Notes: generated from the letters alone by a model not told the origin. Shown: positions 7,261 through 14,674, numbered from the stretch's first letter. The stretch is DNA of 64,000 nucleotides from an uncultured Prochlorococcus sp. (GCA_902594875.1 CACJNU010000007.1:1-64000), one strand, 5' to 3'. Program-made: numbers and translations.

Positions 7261-7533
7261 ATCCATTAATTATTCAATTTACCCAGGCTATCTTACACAA
7301 ATATAAACTCATAAAAGATATAAATACCCAAAAAAACCATGGTATAAATTTAATCGGAACTAAATATTTTTTTGAAAAGGTTTTCATATTTATTTTTCTT
7401 TTAGATTATTTCTTCCCTACAGTTTTTGAAAATAGGTTTAATTGCTCTATTTATAAATTAAACAATATTCAAAACCTCAAAGATATTAAATCACTTTAAG
7501 TAGATAAACTTAATTAGCCTAAATCTTCACAAT

Positions 7534-7674
7534 CTAAGCAACTTTATTTTCAATGTTCTTTGAAAAATTTACTATTTTTGCCTCATCATGGTCTGAATCA
7601 TTCCAAAATTTTATAAGTCTTTCTAATTCATCAATCCTTTTTTTGGCATTTGCAATTTTTTCAGTAGTTGTCAT
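7534..7674 (-). CDS. Small acidic/basic helical protein (46 aa)
   Basis: An ATG (7672-7674) to TAG frame of 46 residues, too short for common cut-offs. The first 24 residues (MTTTEKIANAKKRIDELERLIKFW) form a strongly amphipathic helix with heptad-like Ile/Leu spacing. They are followed by an acidic stretch (NDSDHDEAK) and a polar end. It is a plausible coiled-coil microprotein. The varied residue composition for such AT-rich DNA supports coding. The function is unknown. Confidence 0.5.
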   Translation of the reverse strand: MTTTEKIANAKKRIDELERLIKFWNDSDHDEAKIVNFSKNIENKVA

Positions 7675-7829
7675 ATAAAATTTTTATCTATCCAATTAAT
7701 GCATGAAAAAAAATTATTTCAATGGAAGTAACAATTTTTAGACTATAAATATTAATTTTTGGTTAATTAGTTCAATACTTCATAGTCCTCGAGTGGCTGA
7801 GTAATTATACTTAAAGAAAAACTAAATCT

Positions 7830-8339
7830 ATGAAGAAATTAAATTCTTTGATTTTGAATAGCACAGTTAACTTCTTAGACTTCATATACTCTGGTAGATC
7901 TTTACAAAGATTTTGGGTTTTAGAAGTTATAGCTAGATCACCTTATTTTGCATTTCTTTCAGTACTTCATTTTAAAGAATCTCTAGGAATTAAAAATGAG
8001 AAAACAATGATTTTAATGAAAGAACATTTTTATCAAGCTATTAACGAAACTGAGCATCTTAAAGAAATGGAGAAAAGAGGAGGAGATAGGTTCTGGATTG
8101 ATAGATTTTTTGCGAGACACCTTGTTCTTGTCTATTACTGGATCATGGTTTTTTATTATTTCCTCTCTCCAGCTAATGCTTATGATGTCAACATAAAAAT
8201 TGAAGAACATGCATTTGAAACTTATTCCAAATATTTAATAGATAATCCAAATGATCAAAAAATAAAAGAAATTGCTCAAGATGAATTAAATCATGTCCAA
8301 GAACTTAACGAAGCTTTGTCAATGCTTACATCAGTTTAG
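7830..8339 (+). CDS. ptox: Plastoquinol terminal oxidase (alternative oxidase family)
   Basis: A diiron oxidase that oxidises plastoquinol and reduces oxygen to water at the thylakoid surface, an electron safety valve for photosystem II. All six expected ligands can be seen: Glu32 in LEVIARSPYF, Glu73 and His76 in NETEHLKEM, a Glu in IEEHAFETY (126, or its neighbour 125), and Glu152 with His155 in QDELNHV. The conserved LEExxxHTY-like box appears as IEEHAFETY. At 169 residues it is shorter than plant or eukaryotic enzymes; the truncation is at the N-terminus, ahead of the core. The 3' end overlaps the convergent membrane protein gene by four bases. Confidence 0.9.
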   Translation: MKKLNSLILNSTVNFLDFIYSGRSLQRFWVLEVIARSPYFAFLSVLHFKESLGIKNEKTMILMKEHFYQAINETEHLKEMEKRGGDRFWIDRFFARHLVLVYYWIMVFYYFLSPANAYDVNIKIEEHAFETYSKYLIDNPNDQKIKEIAQDELNHVQELNEALSMLTSV

Positions 8340-8770
8340 ATTAGTGCTGAGAAATCTATTAGCAATATTGAGAGTATCACCGAAGAAGAAATTAATCCTA
8401 GGCTGATCATTAATGAGACGTAACCTTTTTTTCTAGGCAATTTATAAAAAGATATTCCAATAATTAATATCATTATTAATGAGAAAAAAATTATAATTTT
8501 TTCATTTACTAAATTGAGATGTATAACTAAATTTTTTTCTTCAAAAAATTTGAGAAATTCAGATAAAACTAATTCTTCTTCTATTTTCTTAAAATAGTCA
8601 AATAAGCTTATAAAAGCAGAACTTAATAAAGATAATGCAACCAGTGCAGTAACTGGTTTTGTTAACCTGTTAAGTGTTCTGTTAAAACTTGCCAATAAAA
8701 TAAGAATAAAAAAAGAGGTTACTAAAGGTATTAAAGGTATAAGAGTTGTTGAATTTATGAAATTTCCCAC
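8336..8770 (-). CDS. Hypothetical polytopic membrane protein (144 aa)
   Basis: A 144-residue protein with about four hydrophobic segments: residues 9-28 (LIPLIPLVTSFFILILLASF), 39-57 (PVTALVALSLLSSAFISLF), 90-107 (KIIIFFSLIMILIIGISF) and 116-141 (YVSLMISLGLISSSVILSILLIDF). The opening IPLIPLVTSFFILIL and the general pattern recall the N-terminus of NdhF/NuoL-type subunits. It is far too short to be one and lacks their conserved charged residues. The stop overlaps the plastoquinol oxidase 3' end by four bases (convergent). Any functional tie to the oxidase is inference. Confidence 0.6.
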   Translation of the reverse strand: MGNFINSTTLIPLIPLVTSFFILILLASFNRTLNRLTKPVTALVALSLLSSAFISLFDYFKKIEEELVLSEFLKFFEEKNLVIHLNLVNEKIIIFFSLIMILIIGISFYKLPRKKGYVSLMISLGLISSSVILSILLIDFSALI

Positions 8771-8916
8771 GGAAAAATATGTATCTAACTTAAAATTTTA
8801 TATTATTTCGACGCGTTATTTTATTAAATAAGATTTTTTAAAATCTAAAATGTAATTAGTACCTATTGCATTCTGTGTAAATTGATACCAAAATTAAATT
8901 AGTATTAAAAAATAAA

Positions 8917-9018
8917 ATGTTAGCCATTTCTGAAATTATTATTGCAAGTGCTATCTTCCTAGGAGTTGTATATTGGGAAGTCAAATTCCTATATACCAAA
9001 ACTACTGTAGCGAAATAA
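8917..9018 (+). CDS. Small single-helix membrane protein (33 aa)
   Basis: An ATG-TAA frame of 33 residues. One hydrophobic helix (residues 3-20, AISEIIIASAIFLGVVYW) is followed by a polar, basic tail (EVKFLYTKTTVAK). It has the size and shape of low-molecular-weight photosystem subunits but matches none that I know. It could be a thylakoid microprotein. Support is the clean start, helix and tail. Confidence 0.45.
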   Translation: MLAISEIIIASAIFLGVVYWEVKFLYTKTTVAK

Positions 9019-9135
9019 ATTCACTCAAAACAGGAAAATTAAAAGCGTAGAAAATTTAAATAAAATTTAAGAATTTAAGTTGACAAAAAAAGCTCTAAAT
9101 ATGAGAGAATAAACACAAATATTCAGTCCCCTTTG

Positions 9136-9273
9136 ATGAGCGAAGTCCAAAATCCTAATACTAACTCAACTCAGCAGCAGCAGCAGCAGCAGCAGCAATC
9201 CTATTCAGACAGCAAAATTAACTCTGCTGAGAGCGAGAGGCTTTATCTTGAGATGAAAGAAGCTTGGCTTTAA
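9136..9273 (+). CDS. Polyglutamine microprotein (45 aa)
   Basis: The ATG at 9136 opens 45 residues. After a polar N-terminus (MSEVQNPNTNST) comes a run of nine Gln encoded by eight CAG codons and one CAA. It is followed by SYSDSKINSAESERLYLEMKEAWL, whose end (ESERLYLEMKEAW) is a conserved-looking helix. The CAG run is a microsatellite with unusually high GC for this genome, so its length probably varies between isolates. The soluble protein has no known family. The coding case rests on the sensible C-terminal helix and the TAA directly after it. Confidence 0.6.
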   Translation: MSEVQNPNTNSTQQQQQQQQQSYSDSKINSAESERLYLEMKEAWL

Positions 9274-9385
9274 ATTTAATTCGTGTTTGAAATAATATTT
9301 CTATAATTTTTTTTTATTTTGAAGTAATCAATACTTTTTTATTTTCTATACCCTTTAAATTTTGTTTAACCACAAGATTAATTTG

Positions 9386-9517
9386 TTGAGAAAACTTAAG
9401 CAATTAGAGAAAATTAACGGAAGGCTCGCAATGGGAGGGTTGATATATTTAGTTTTTACAAAACTAGTTTCCAACCGTGCCGACATATTAGACCAGCTTA
9501 AATCTTATTTAATTTAA
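9386..9517 (+). CDS. hli: High-light-inducible-type (HLIP/Scp) one-helix protein
   Basis: A frame of 43 codons plus stop encodes RKLKQLEKINGRLAMGGLIY followed by LVFTKLVSNRADILDQ. The core ExxNGRxAMxG is the chlorophyll a/b-binding motif of high-light-inducible proteins: Glu and Arg form the inter-helix ion pair and Asn is a chlorophyll ligand. HLIPs dimerise in the thylakoid and bind chlorophyll and carotenoid for photoprotection and PSII assembly. There is no ATG before the motif. TTG at 9386, 9383 or 9362 must be used, with 9386 or 9383 giving the tightest protein. Its short length and C-terminal hydrophilic tail are unusual for the family. Confidence 0.7.
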   Translation: MRKLKQLEKINGRLAMGGLIYLVFTKLVSNRADILDQLKSYLI

Positions 9518-9538
9518 GAAATGAATTAAAAGTATTTA

Positions 9539-9631
9539 TTATCCAGGAATATTTCGTTCTATATAAGCGTCAGTTAAAGCTAAAATTAACCCCAGTAATG
9601 TTGAAAATATAGCAATTTCAGTTGATTCCAT
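9539..9631 (-). CDS. Small single-helix membrane protein (30 aa)
   Basis: The ATG at 9629-9631 opens 30 residues: MESTEIAIFSTLLGLILALTDAYIERNIPG, given here as one helix (about residues 5-20) with a polar C-terminus (DAYIERNIPG). It resembles the smallest photosystem or b6f subunits in shape but is not PetL, PetN, PsbM, PsbT or Psb30 as I know them. It is convergent with the HLIP gene, 21 bases between stops, which would suit two thylakoid microproteins made under light stress. That link is inference. Confidence 0.5.
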   Translation of the reverse strand: MESTEIAIFSTLLGLILALTDAYIERNIPG

Positions 9632-9687
9632 TTTACTTTTGAATTAACCCTAGTTTGCTAAATAATTCAAAGTTCAGCAACAAAACT

Positions 9688-9724
9688 AATAACTTACTAT
9701 AGTACGTATATACTATTAGTTATT
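9688..9724. promoter_or_regulatory. Extended inverted repeat immediately before a GTG start
   Basis: An inner inverted repeat, ATAGTA (9699-9704) and TACTAT (9711-9716), lies inside an outer one, AATAACT (9688-9694) and AGTTATT (9718-9724). The two are offset by about 1.5 bases. The inner core contains AGTAC-GTAT-ATACT, which resembles the AGTAC-N4 arrangement next to the palindrome at 6663-6686. It ends four bases before the GTG start of the DUF3104-type gene. Protein binding here, or the RNA hairpin, would block translation initiation. Operator or translational control element; unverified. Confidence 0.5.
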
Positions 9725-9728
9725 TATT

Positions 9729-9977
9729 GTGAGCTCAGCAACTCCTGAGTTTCTTTTCGTTAGGCCTGGTGATTATGTCGCAATTAAAAAAGAAAATTGC
9801 GAAGATGCTAAGGAAAAGAACGAAAATTATTGGGTCGGTCAAGTTATCGACTGTATTGGAGGAGCTAGAAATCCAAATTCATGGACCTTGTTTCAAGTTG
9901 CAAATATTGACAATGGAGAGATCACTATAATCAACGCCGATATTGTAGAAAAAATTTTGAAACCTTCTGGAAGTTAA
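9729..9977 (+). CDS. DUF3104-type small protein (82 aa)
   Basis: Starts with GTG at 9729; no ATG is available near the N-terminus. The 82-residue soluble protein has PEFLFVRPGDYVAIKKENC, then YWVGQVIDCIGGARNPNSWTLFQVANIDNGEITIINADIVEKIL. This matches the DUF3104 pattern (VxPGDxV, WWxGQVI, GGARxP, LFQVAxxD, NADxV) found in picocyanobacteria. The beta-rich SH3-like look, with GQVI and FQVANID, suggests a small binding domain. The function is unknown. The overlapping inverted repeat suggests tight regulation. Confidence 0.75.
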   Translation: MSSATPEFLFVRPGDYVAIKKENCEDAKEKNENYWVGQVIDCIGGARNPNSWTLFQVANIDNGEITIINADIVEKILKPSGS

Positions 9978-10043
9978 TCTTAATCAAACAAACTTCTTTC
10001 AGTATTACAGAAACAAAAGGGGAAATGAACGTTTTAAAGGAAA

Positions 10044-10934
10044 TCATCCCAGTTCCAAGCAGGCAAGTCCATATACTTGATTCATAGGGCAGGGAGGTTG
10101 AATACCTTTATACATTCTGTAAGTTTTTGATATTTCCTCAAATCCCAAACTTGATAAAAGATAATTTGCATAAGGGTTCAGATTAGAGCAATCCAATAAG
10201 ATTTGAGAATCTAAATCACCAACTAACTCCCTTATTAATAATTCAGCAAGTGGTGGAGTATCCGCTAAAAGTGGGCCAATTCTCCAGCCTTGCTCATTAT
10301 CCTCCAATACACAAGGTCTTATCCTGCCAAATCCATGGCACATTCCATTATTATCGACAATTGCACTGACATTACCATGAGAATTCTTCAACCAGTCATT
10401 TAGAAAATGTGGTCTGGGACTAGGTTCTCTTTGATCATCATAAATTAAGACTGCTTCAGAGGAAATTTTATTACCCGAGACAACTTTAAAAGAATGAAAT
10501 TGATCTTTATAGAAATTTCTCAATGGCAAATCTTGAGAACCATTTAATTTCCATCTTTTTGTAATGGAAGATTTTTTAAACCCCCACTTCGCGTAATCAT
10601 TCAATCTATCTGGGGCAGCCTCAAGACCAATACAATCAACATTTTTCAAATATTCGAGGGCATGTTTCCATAATCTCACTCCATATCCATTATTTCGAAA
10701 TTCTTTTTTAACGATAAATAAACCAATAAAACCATATGAGGAATTATATTTTATACACGCAATAGAACCTATAGGATTATTGTCGAGACAAGCTACCCAT
10801 ATCCCTTGTTTATCTGTATTTCTATAAATTGATACGTCATCCATTCCAGGAGAAAATCCTTCTAAACTTGCCCATTTTGTGACTTCTGCGATTTCATTTA
10901 TAGATATCAATCTAATTGAAAATTTTTCCCTCAT
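10044..10934 (-). CDS. GNAT-family N-acetyltransferase with C-terminal second domain
   Basis: A 296-residue cytosolic acetyltransferase. The N-terminal GNAT domain (about 1-135) shows IGLFIVKKEFRNNGYGVRLWKHAL, the acetyl-CoA-binding V-x3-FRNNGYG loop corresponding to the R/QxxGxG/A motif, and an AAPDRLNDYAKWGF segment. The C-terminal half (LIYDDQREPSPRPHFLNDWLKNS ... CHGFGRIRPC ... RIGPLLADTPPLAELLIRELV) looks like the second, YitH-like GNAT half of two-domain acetyltransferases. The acceptor substrate is unknown. The gene stands alone, with 131 bases to the divergent aldehyde dehydrogenase. Confidence 0.82.
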   Translation of the reverse strand: MREKFSIRLISINEIAEVTKWASLEGFSPGMDDVSIYRNTDKQGIWVACLDNNPIGSIACIKYNSSYGFIGLFIVKKEFRNNGYGVRLWKHALEYLKNVDCIGLEAAPDRLNDYAKWGFKKSSITKRWKLNGSQDLPLRNFYKDQFHSFKVVSGNKISSEAVLIYDDQREPSPRPHFLNDWLKNSHGNVSAIVDNNGMCHGFGRIRPCVLEDNEQGWRIGPLLADTPPLAELLIRELVGDLDSQILLDCSNLNPYANYLLSSLGFEEISKTYRMYKGIQPPCPMNQVYGLACLELG

Positions 10935-11089
10935 AGAAATATACTAACCAAGAAAAATTTGAATTTTTATAGATAATATTAATAAATTTGATTTATTCTC
11001 ATAAATCATTCACTTTGATTTAAGTAGCTAAAACCTTAGTTATTTAGGATTTATCCTCTGATATATTGAATACTATTCATACGAATAAA

Positions 11090-12481
11090 ATGAAAATTTC
11101 TGATAAATTTCATTTAGAAGACATTAATAAATTAAAAAATACAGTTCTCACTGGTAAAACGGAAGATATAAAATGGCGGATCCAACATCTCAATATAGTT
11201 TCTAAACTTTTGGATGAAAATAAAAAAGAGATCATAAAATCACTTTTTGTTGATCTAGGTAAATCTGAAATTGAAGGGCTTTCAGAAATCCTTTTAGTGA
11301 AAGAAGAAATTTCACTCATAAAAAAGAAACTCAATTCTTGGATGCGACCAAAAAAGATTGATACCCCTTTTTATCTATTTCCATCATCCTCAAAAGTTAT
11401 TTATGAACCTCTTGGGTGTGTCTTAATTCTTGGTCCTTATAATTATCCATTACTTTATGTTTTAAAGCCATTGGTAAATATTTTCTCAGCAGGAAATACT
11501 GCAGTTATAAAACCGTCAGAGAAATGTCCTGCGACTTCAAAACTTATTAAAAAGCTTACTTCCAAATATTTCAGTAAAAATGTCTTAATGACAGTAGAGG
11601 GAGACTATAAAAAATCCATAAAATTAATTGAACAAAATTTTGACCACATATTTTTTACAGGAAGTACTGAAACTGGAAAATATATAATGAAACTGGCTTC
11701 AAAAAACTTAACTCCATTAACTCTTGAGTTAAGCGGAACAAATCCTGTAATTATTTTCAAAAATGCAAATTTAGACGTAGCTGCTAAAAGAATTGTTTGG
11801 GGCAAATTTTTTAATTCTGGTCAATCCTGCATGGCTCCGAATCATATTTTTGTAGATCAAGAAATTGAGACTATTTTTATAGAAAAATTAAAGAAATGCA
11901 TATTAAGTTTTTATGGAGATAATCCAATTATTTCTGAAAACTTATCAAAATTAGAGAAAAAACAATTTACATCGACTTTAGAAGTTCTAAAAAGATATAA
12001 AAAGGAAAAAAGGATACTATATGGAGGCACATTTAATAAGAAAAAGTTAAAAATATCTCCTACAATTTTGAGATTTAAATTAAATGAAACAGATATTTTG
12101 CAGAGAGAGCTATTCAGTTCACTACTACCAGTGATTAAAATCAATGATAAGGAATCAGCTTTAAAGCAGATTAGTCAAACATCAAAACCATTGGCAATCT
12201 ACTTATTTGGAGGCAATAAAAAAATCCATAATCATATTTCAAGATTGACCAGCTCAGGAACAATTTGTATAAATGATGTGATGTTACCAGTTCTTATTCC
12301 AAATTTACCGTTTGGAGGCGTTGGGCAAAGTGGTATTGGTAAATTTCATGGAGAAGAAGGGTTTCGAAATTTTTCAAATCAAAAATCTATTACTTTCAAA
12401 AGTTTTTTATTTGATTTAGACCTAAGGTACCCCCCCTACAAAAGAGTGAAGAAATTTTTAAAGTTTATTTTTCAGGTGTAA
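11090..12481 (+). CDS. NAD(P)-dependent aldehyde dehydrogenase
   Basis: A class 3-type aldehyde dehydrogenase that oxidises aldehydes, probably medium- or long-chain, to acids. I prefer the ATG at 11090 (463 residues); a TTG at 11066 would add eight residues. Landmarks are PLGCVLILGPYNYPLLYVLKPL (cofactor and substrate loop), NTAVIKPSEKCPATS, FFTGSTETGKYIM, the general base Glu213 in LTLELSGTNP, and the nucleophile Cys247 in NSGQSCMAPNHI. The C-terminal LPFGGVGQSGIGKFHGEEGF is also typical, and the basic hydrophobic tail (RVKKFLKFIFQV) recalls membrane-associated fatty aldehyde dehydrogenases. In cyanobacteria such enzymes remove fatty aldehydes from lipid turnover. That substrate is inferred. 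Confidence 0.9.
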   Translation: MKISDKFHLEDINKLKNTVLTGKTEDIKWRIQHLNIVSKLLDENKKEIIKSLFVDLGKSEIEGLSEILLVKEEISLIKKKLNSWMRPKKIDTPFYLFPSSSKVIYEPLGCVLILGPYNYPLLYVLKPLVNIFSAGNTAVIKPSEKCPATSKLIKKLTSKYFSKNVLMTVEGDYKKSIKLIEQNFDHIFFTGSTETGKYIMKLASKNLTPLTLELSGTNPVIIFKNANLDVAAKRIVWGKFFNSGQSCMAPNHIFVDQEIETIFIEKLKKCILSFYGDNPIISENLSKLEKKQFTSTLEVLKRYKKEKRILYGGTFNKKKLKISPTILRFKLNETDILQRELFSSLLPVIKINDKESALKQISQTSKPLAIYLFGGNKKIHNHISRLTSSGTICINDVMLPVLIPNLPFGGVGQSGIGKFHGEEGFRNFSNQKSITFKSFLFDLDLRYPPYKRVKKFLKFIFQV

Positions 12482-12552
12482 ATTACTAAAATTCTTTTCA
12501 AAAACCTAGCGATCTTAAAATTAGAGATTATCTTAAAATAAAAAGTGAGTTC

Positions 12553-13323
12553 ATGAAATTTGCATTTTTAGTAATTGCCATATTTATTAATTTTTTTAAT
12601 CACTCATCGATAAAATCAGAGGAAAAGATATTTTCAACAAAAAATAAAGTTGAGAATATTGCTAAAAAAGAATCAATTACTGCAGAAAAAACTGAAATAA
12701 AAAAAATTCATATTGTAAAAAGTGGAGATACATTATCAAATATTTCAAAACTCTATTCAATAAATAAAGATTTAATTATTAAATTGAATAATTTAAAAGA
12801 TGAAAATTATATCTTTGTTGGCCAAAATCTTATTATCTCCGAATTTACTGAAAATCTTACAAAACAATCAGATTTAATAAATAATTATCATATTGTGCAA
12901 ACTGGTGAAAATCTGACTGAGATATCAAACAAATATAATTTAAAAGTAATTGATCTGATAGAGATTAATAATCTCAATAATCCTGATTCAATAAAAGTTG
13001 GTCAAAAGCTCATAATAAGAAAAAAGAACATAATTAATTCAGAAAATTATGAAACAACTGAAAATAAAAAAAATAATGACTTAATTGAATTAGATAAAAA
13101 AATTTATGGTCCTATAATTATTCAAAGTAAATCATATAAAGATATTAAAGGTAGAAAAGTTTTAAAAGTACTAAATCAAGATAATAAAAAACTATTTCTT
13201 TCAATCAATTGCGATAAAAATGAAATAGATGTAAGAATACCTGGCAAGAAATGGATGGGAAGTAAGCCTGCAAAAGAAGAATTCGAAAATAATTTAATAA
13301 ATGATTTTTGTCAAAACTTTTAA
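12553..13323 (+). CDS. LysM-domain exported protein
   Basis: A 256-residue protein with a signal peptide at residues 1-22 (MKFAFLVIAIFINFFNHSSI). It has two LysM repeats, about 52-96 (IHIVKSGDTLSNISKLYSIN ... VGQNLII) and 112-156 (YHIVQTGENLTEISNKYNLK ... VGQKLII). LysM modules bind the glycan of peptidoglycan, so the protein should sit in the periplasm or cell wall. The C-terminal 90 residues have no catalytic domain I recognise and end in KWMGSKPAKEEFENNLINDFCQNF, with paired Cys (NCDKNE and DFCQ). The linkers are rich in Asn and Lys. Role: probably cell-wall anchoring or remodelling. Confidence 0.85.
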   Translation: MKFAFLVIAIFINFFNHSSIKSEEKIFSTKNKVENIAKKESITAEKTEIKKIHIVKSGDTLSNISKLYSINKDLIIKLNNLKDENYIFVGQNLIISEFTENLTKQSDLINNYHIVQTGENLTEISNKYNLKVIDLIEINNLNNPDSIKVGQKLIIRKKNIINSENYETTENKKNNDLIELDKKIYGPIIIQSKSYKDIKGRKVLKVLNQDNKKLFLSINCDKNEIDVRIPGKKWMGSKPAKEEFENNLINDFCQNF

Positions 13324-13394
13324 TTAATATGTGTGAATAATTTGTCTAAGAATATTAATGATGAGTTATTCTACAAAAAGTTAAATTAATAGTA

Positions 13395-13604
13395 ATGGCT
13401 ATTTCAAGAGGAGATCTCGTAAGAGTAAAAAGACCAGAATCATATTGGTACAACGAAATAGGTAAAGTTGCTTCAGTTGATACCTCAGGTATTAAATATA
13501 ACTGTGTAGTCAGATTCGATAAAGTAAATTACGCCGGAATTAGCGGAACTGATGGTGGAGCAAATACAAATAATTTCGCTGAAAGTGAATTAGAGAAAGC
13601 CTAA
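13395..13604 (+). CDS. psaE: Photosystem I reaction centre subunit IV (PsaE)
   Basis: A stromal PSI subunit that stabilises ferredoxin docking and supports cyclic electron flow. The 69-residue protein is the expected size. It shows the SH3-like beta fold signature: [29 protein letters not shown], then [32 protein letters not shown]. The conserved GxxVRVxRxESYW and RF.KVNYxG motifs are visible. The stop is four bases before the TTG start of mutM, so psaE and mutM are probably on one transcript, an unusual pairing of a photosystem and a repair gene. Confidence 0.97.
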   Translation: MAISRGDLVRVKRPESYWYNEIGKVASVDTSGIKYNCVVRFDKVNYAGISGTDGGANTNNFAESELEKA

Positions 13605-13608
13605 ATAA

Positions 13609-14487
13609 TTGCCTGAATTACCTGAAGTAGAAACAGTTCGCAGAGGTTTAGAGCAAAAACTTAATAACTTTATTATTAAAAAAGTAGAAATCTGTAGGGA
13701 TTCAACTGTTGCATTCCCAACAAACAAAGAAGAATTCATCAAAGGTCTTCGGAACTCACTTATTTATAAATGGGATAGAAGAGGAAAATATTTAATAGCT
13801 CAATTAAAAGAAGTTCAAAATAAGAATGATCAATTTCCTCTAGAAAATTCACAAAATAAAGGATTTCTTGTAGTGCATCTAAGAATGACTGGATATTTTA
13901 AATTTATTGAAAATTCAAACCATCCTTGTAAACATACAAGAATAAGATTTTTCGATAAAAATAATAATGAGCTTAGGTACATTGACGTAAGAAGTTTTGG
14001 TCAAATGTGGTGGATTAATAAAGACCTTTCGCTTAACAAAATAATTAAAGGACTAGGTTCATTAGGACCAGAGCCATTTTCTAAAGACTTTGATGCAAAT
14101 TACCTTAAGAAAGTTATTTCAAAAAAAAAGAAATCTATAAAAGCTATTTTATTAGATCAAACAATAGTGGCAGGTATAGGTAATATTTATGCTGATGAGA
14201 GTTTATACTCTGCTGGCATCTCCCCTTTTAGGGAAGCTCGAACTATAAAAAAGAATGAGTTAATTAAGCTCAAAGAATCAATCGTAACTGTATTGAAAAA
14301 AAGTATAGGTTCTGGGGGTACTACATTTAGTGATTTTAGGGACTTGGAAGGAGAGAATGGGAATTTTGGTTTACAGACAAATGTCTATAGAAGAACTGGA
14401 AAAGAATGTCGTAAATGTGGAAATTTAATCGAAAGGCAAAAAATTACGGGAAGAAGTACCCATTGGTGTCCTAGATGCCAAAAATAA
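13609..14487 (+). CDS. mutM: Formamidopyrimidine-DNA glycosylase (Fpg/MutM)
   Basis: A base-excision repair enzyme that removes 8-oxoguanine and formamidopyrimidines, with lyase activity. The TTG at 13609 starts the protein so that Pro2 and Glu3 ([14 protein letters not shown]) are placed as the catalytic N-terminus; no other start is compatible. Other signs are the conserved [23 protein letters not shown] helix-two-turn-helix, and the C-terminal zinc finger with Cys267, Cys270, Cys287 and Cys290 (CRKC ... CPRC). At 292 residues it is typical. The gene closely follows psaE and is followed by a terminator hairpin shared with the rRNA operon. Confidence 0.96.
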   Translation: MPELPEVETVRRGLEQKLNNFIIKKVEICRDSTVAFPTNKEEFIKGLRNSLIYKWDRRGKYLIAQLKEVQNKNDQFPLENSQNKGFLVVHLRMTGYFKFIENSNHPCKHTRIRFFDKNNNELRYIDVRSFGQMWWINKDLSLNKIIKGLGSLGPEPFSKDFDANYLKKVISKKKKSIKAILLDQTIVAGIGNIYADESLYSAGISPFREARTIKKNELIKLKESIVTVLKKSIGSGGTTFSDFRDLEGENGNFGLQTNVYRRTGKECRKCGNLIERQKITGRSTHWCPRCQK

Positions 14488-14521
14488 AAAAAGGGTTACT
14501 CAAGTAGAGTAAACCCTTTTA
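14488..14521. terminator. Bidirectional terminator between mutM and the rRNA operon
   Basis: The stem AAGGGTT plus ACTC (14491-14501) pairs with GAGT plus AAACCCTT (14507-14518), with a 5-base loop and one bulged A. An A-run leads the plus side and a T-run with AT-rich sequence trails it, so intrinsic termination works for mutM from the left and for 5S rRNA from the right. It lies ten bases from the 5S 3' end. Confidence 0.8.
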
Positions 14522-14530
14522 AATATTTTT

Positions 14531-14648
14531 ACCTGGCATTGAGCTATTTTCTCAAGGGGCTACCCCCTAAATATTTTCGCCGCTGATGCGTTTCACAACC
14601 GAGTTCGAGATGGATCGGAGTGGTTCCACATCGCCATGAACACCAGGA
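14531..14648 (-). rRNA. rrf: 5S ribosomal RNA
   Basis: The reverse complement begins TCCTGGTGTTCATGGCG and ends AATGCCAGGT; the two ends pair as the 5S terminal helix. About 118 nt, the usual cyanobacterial size. It lies downstream of 23S in the rRNA operon. Ends were set by the terminal helix, so they may be off by one or two bases. Confidence 0.93.
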
Positions 14649-14654
14649 TAGTAT

Positions 14655-14674
14655 GAACCTTGAGAACTGCATAG
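14655..14674 (-). repeat. 3' arm complementary to the pre-23S boxA-like sequence
   Basis: A 20-base element in the 23S-5S spacer. On the transcript strand it is 19/20 complementary to the element at 17694-17713 upstream of 23S, with one G:G mismatch at 14664 and 17704. The two arms could pair to enclose the 23S rRNA as the processing stem for RNase III. Confidence 0.7.

Noticed and set aside
7221-7499. 92-codon plus-strand frame overlapping the 102-aa gene
   Set aside because: It starts inside the end of a better gene, has no homologous-looking domain and is rich in residues typical of AT-rich noise.
7789-7805. Sequence CTCGAGTGGCTGAGT resembling a tRNA D-arm
   Set aside because: No acceptor stem, anticodon arm or T-arm can be drawn around it.
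9041-9110. TTGACA upstream of the polyglutamine gene as a promoter
   Set aside because: The nearest TATA-like hexamers do not have a 16-18 base spacing.
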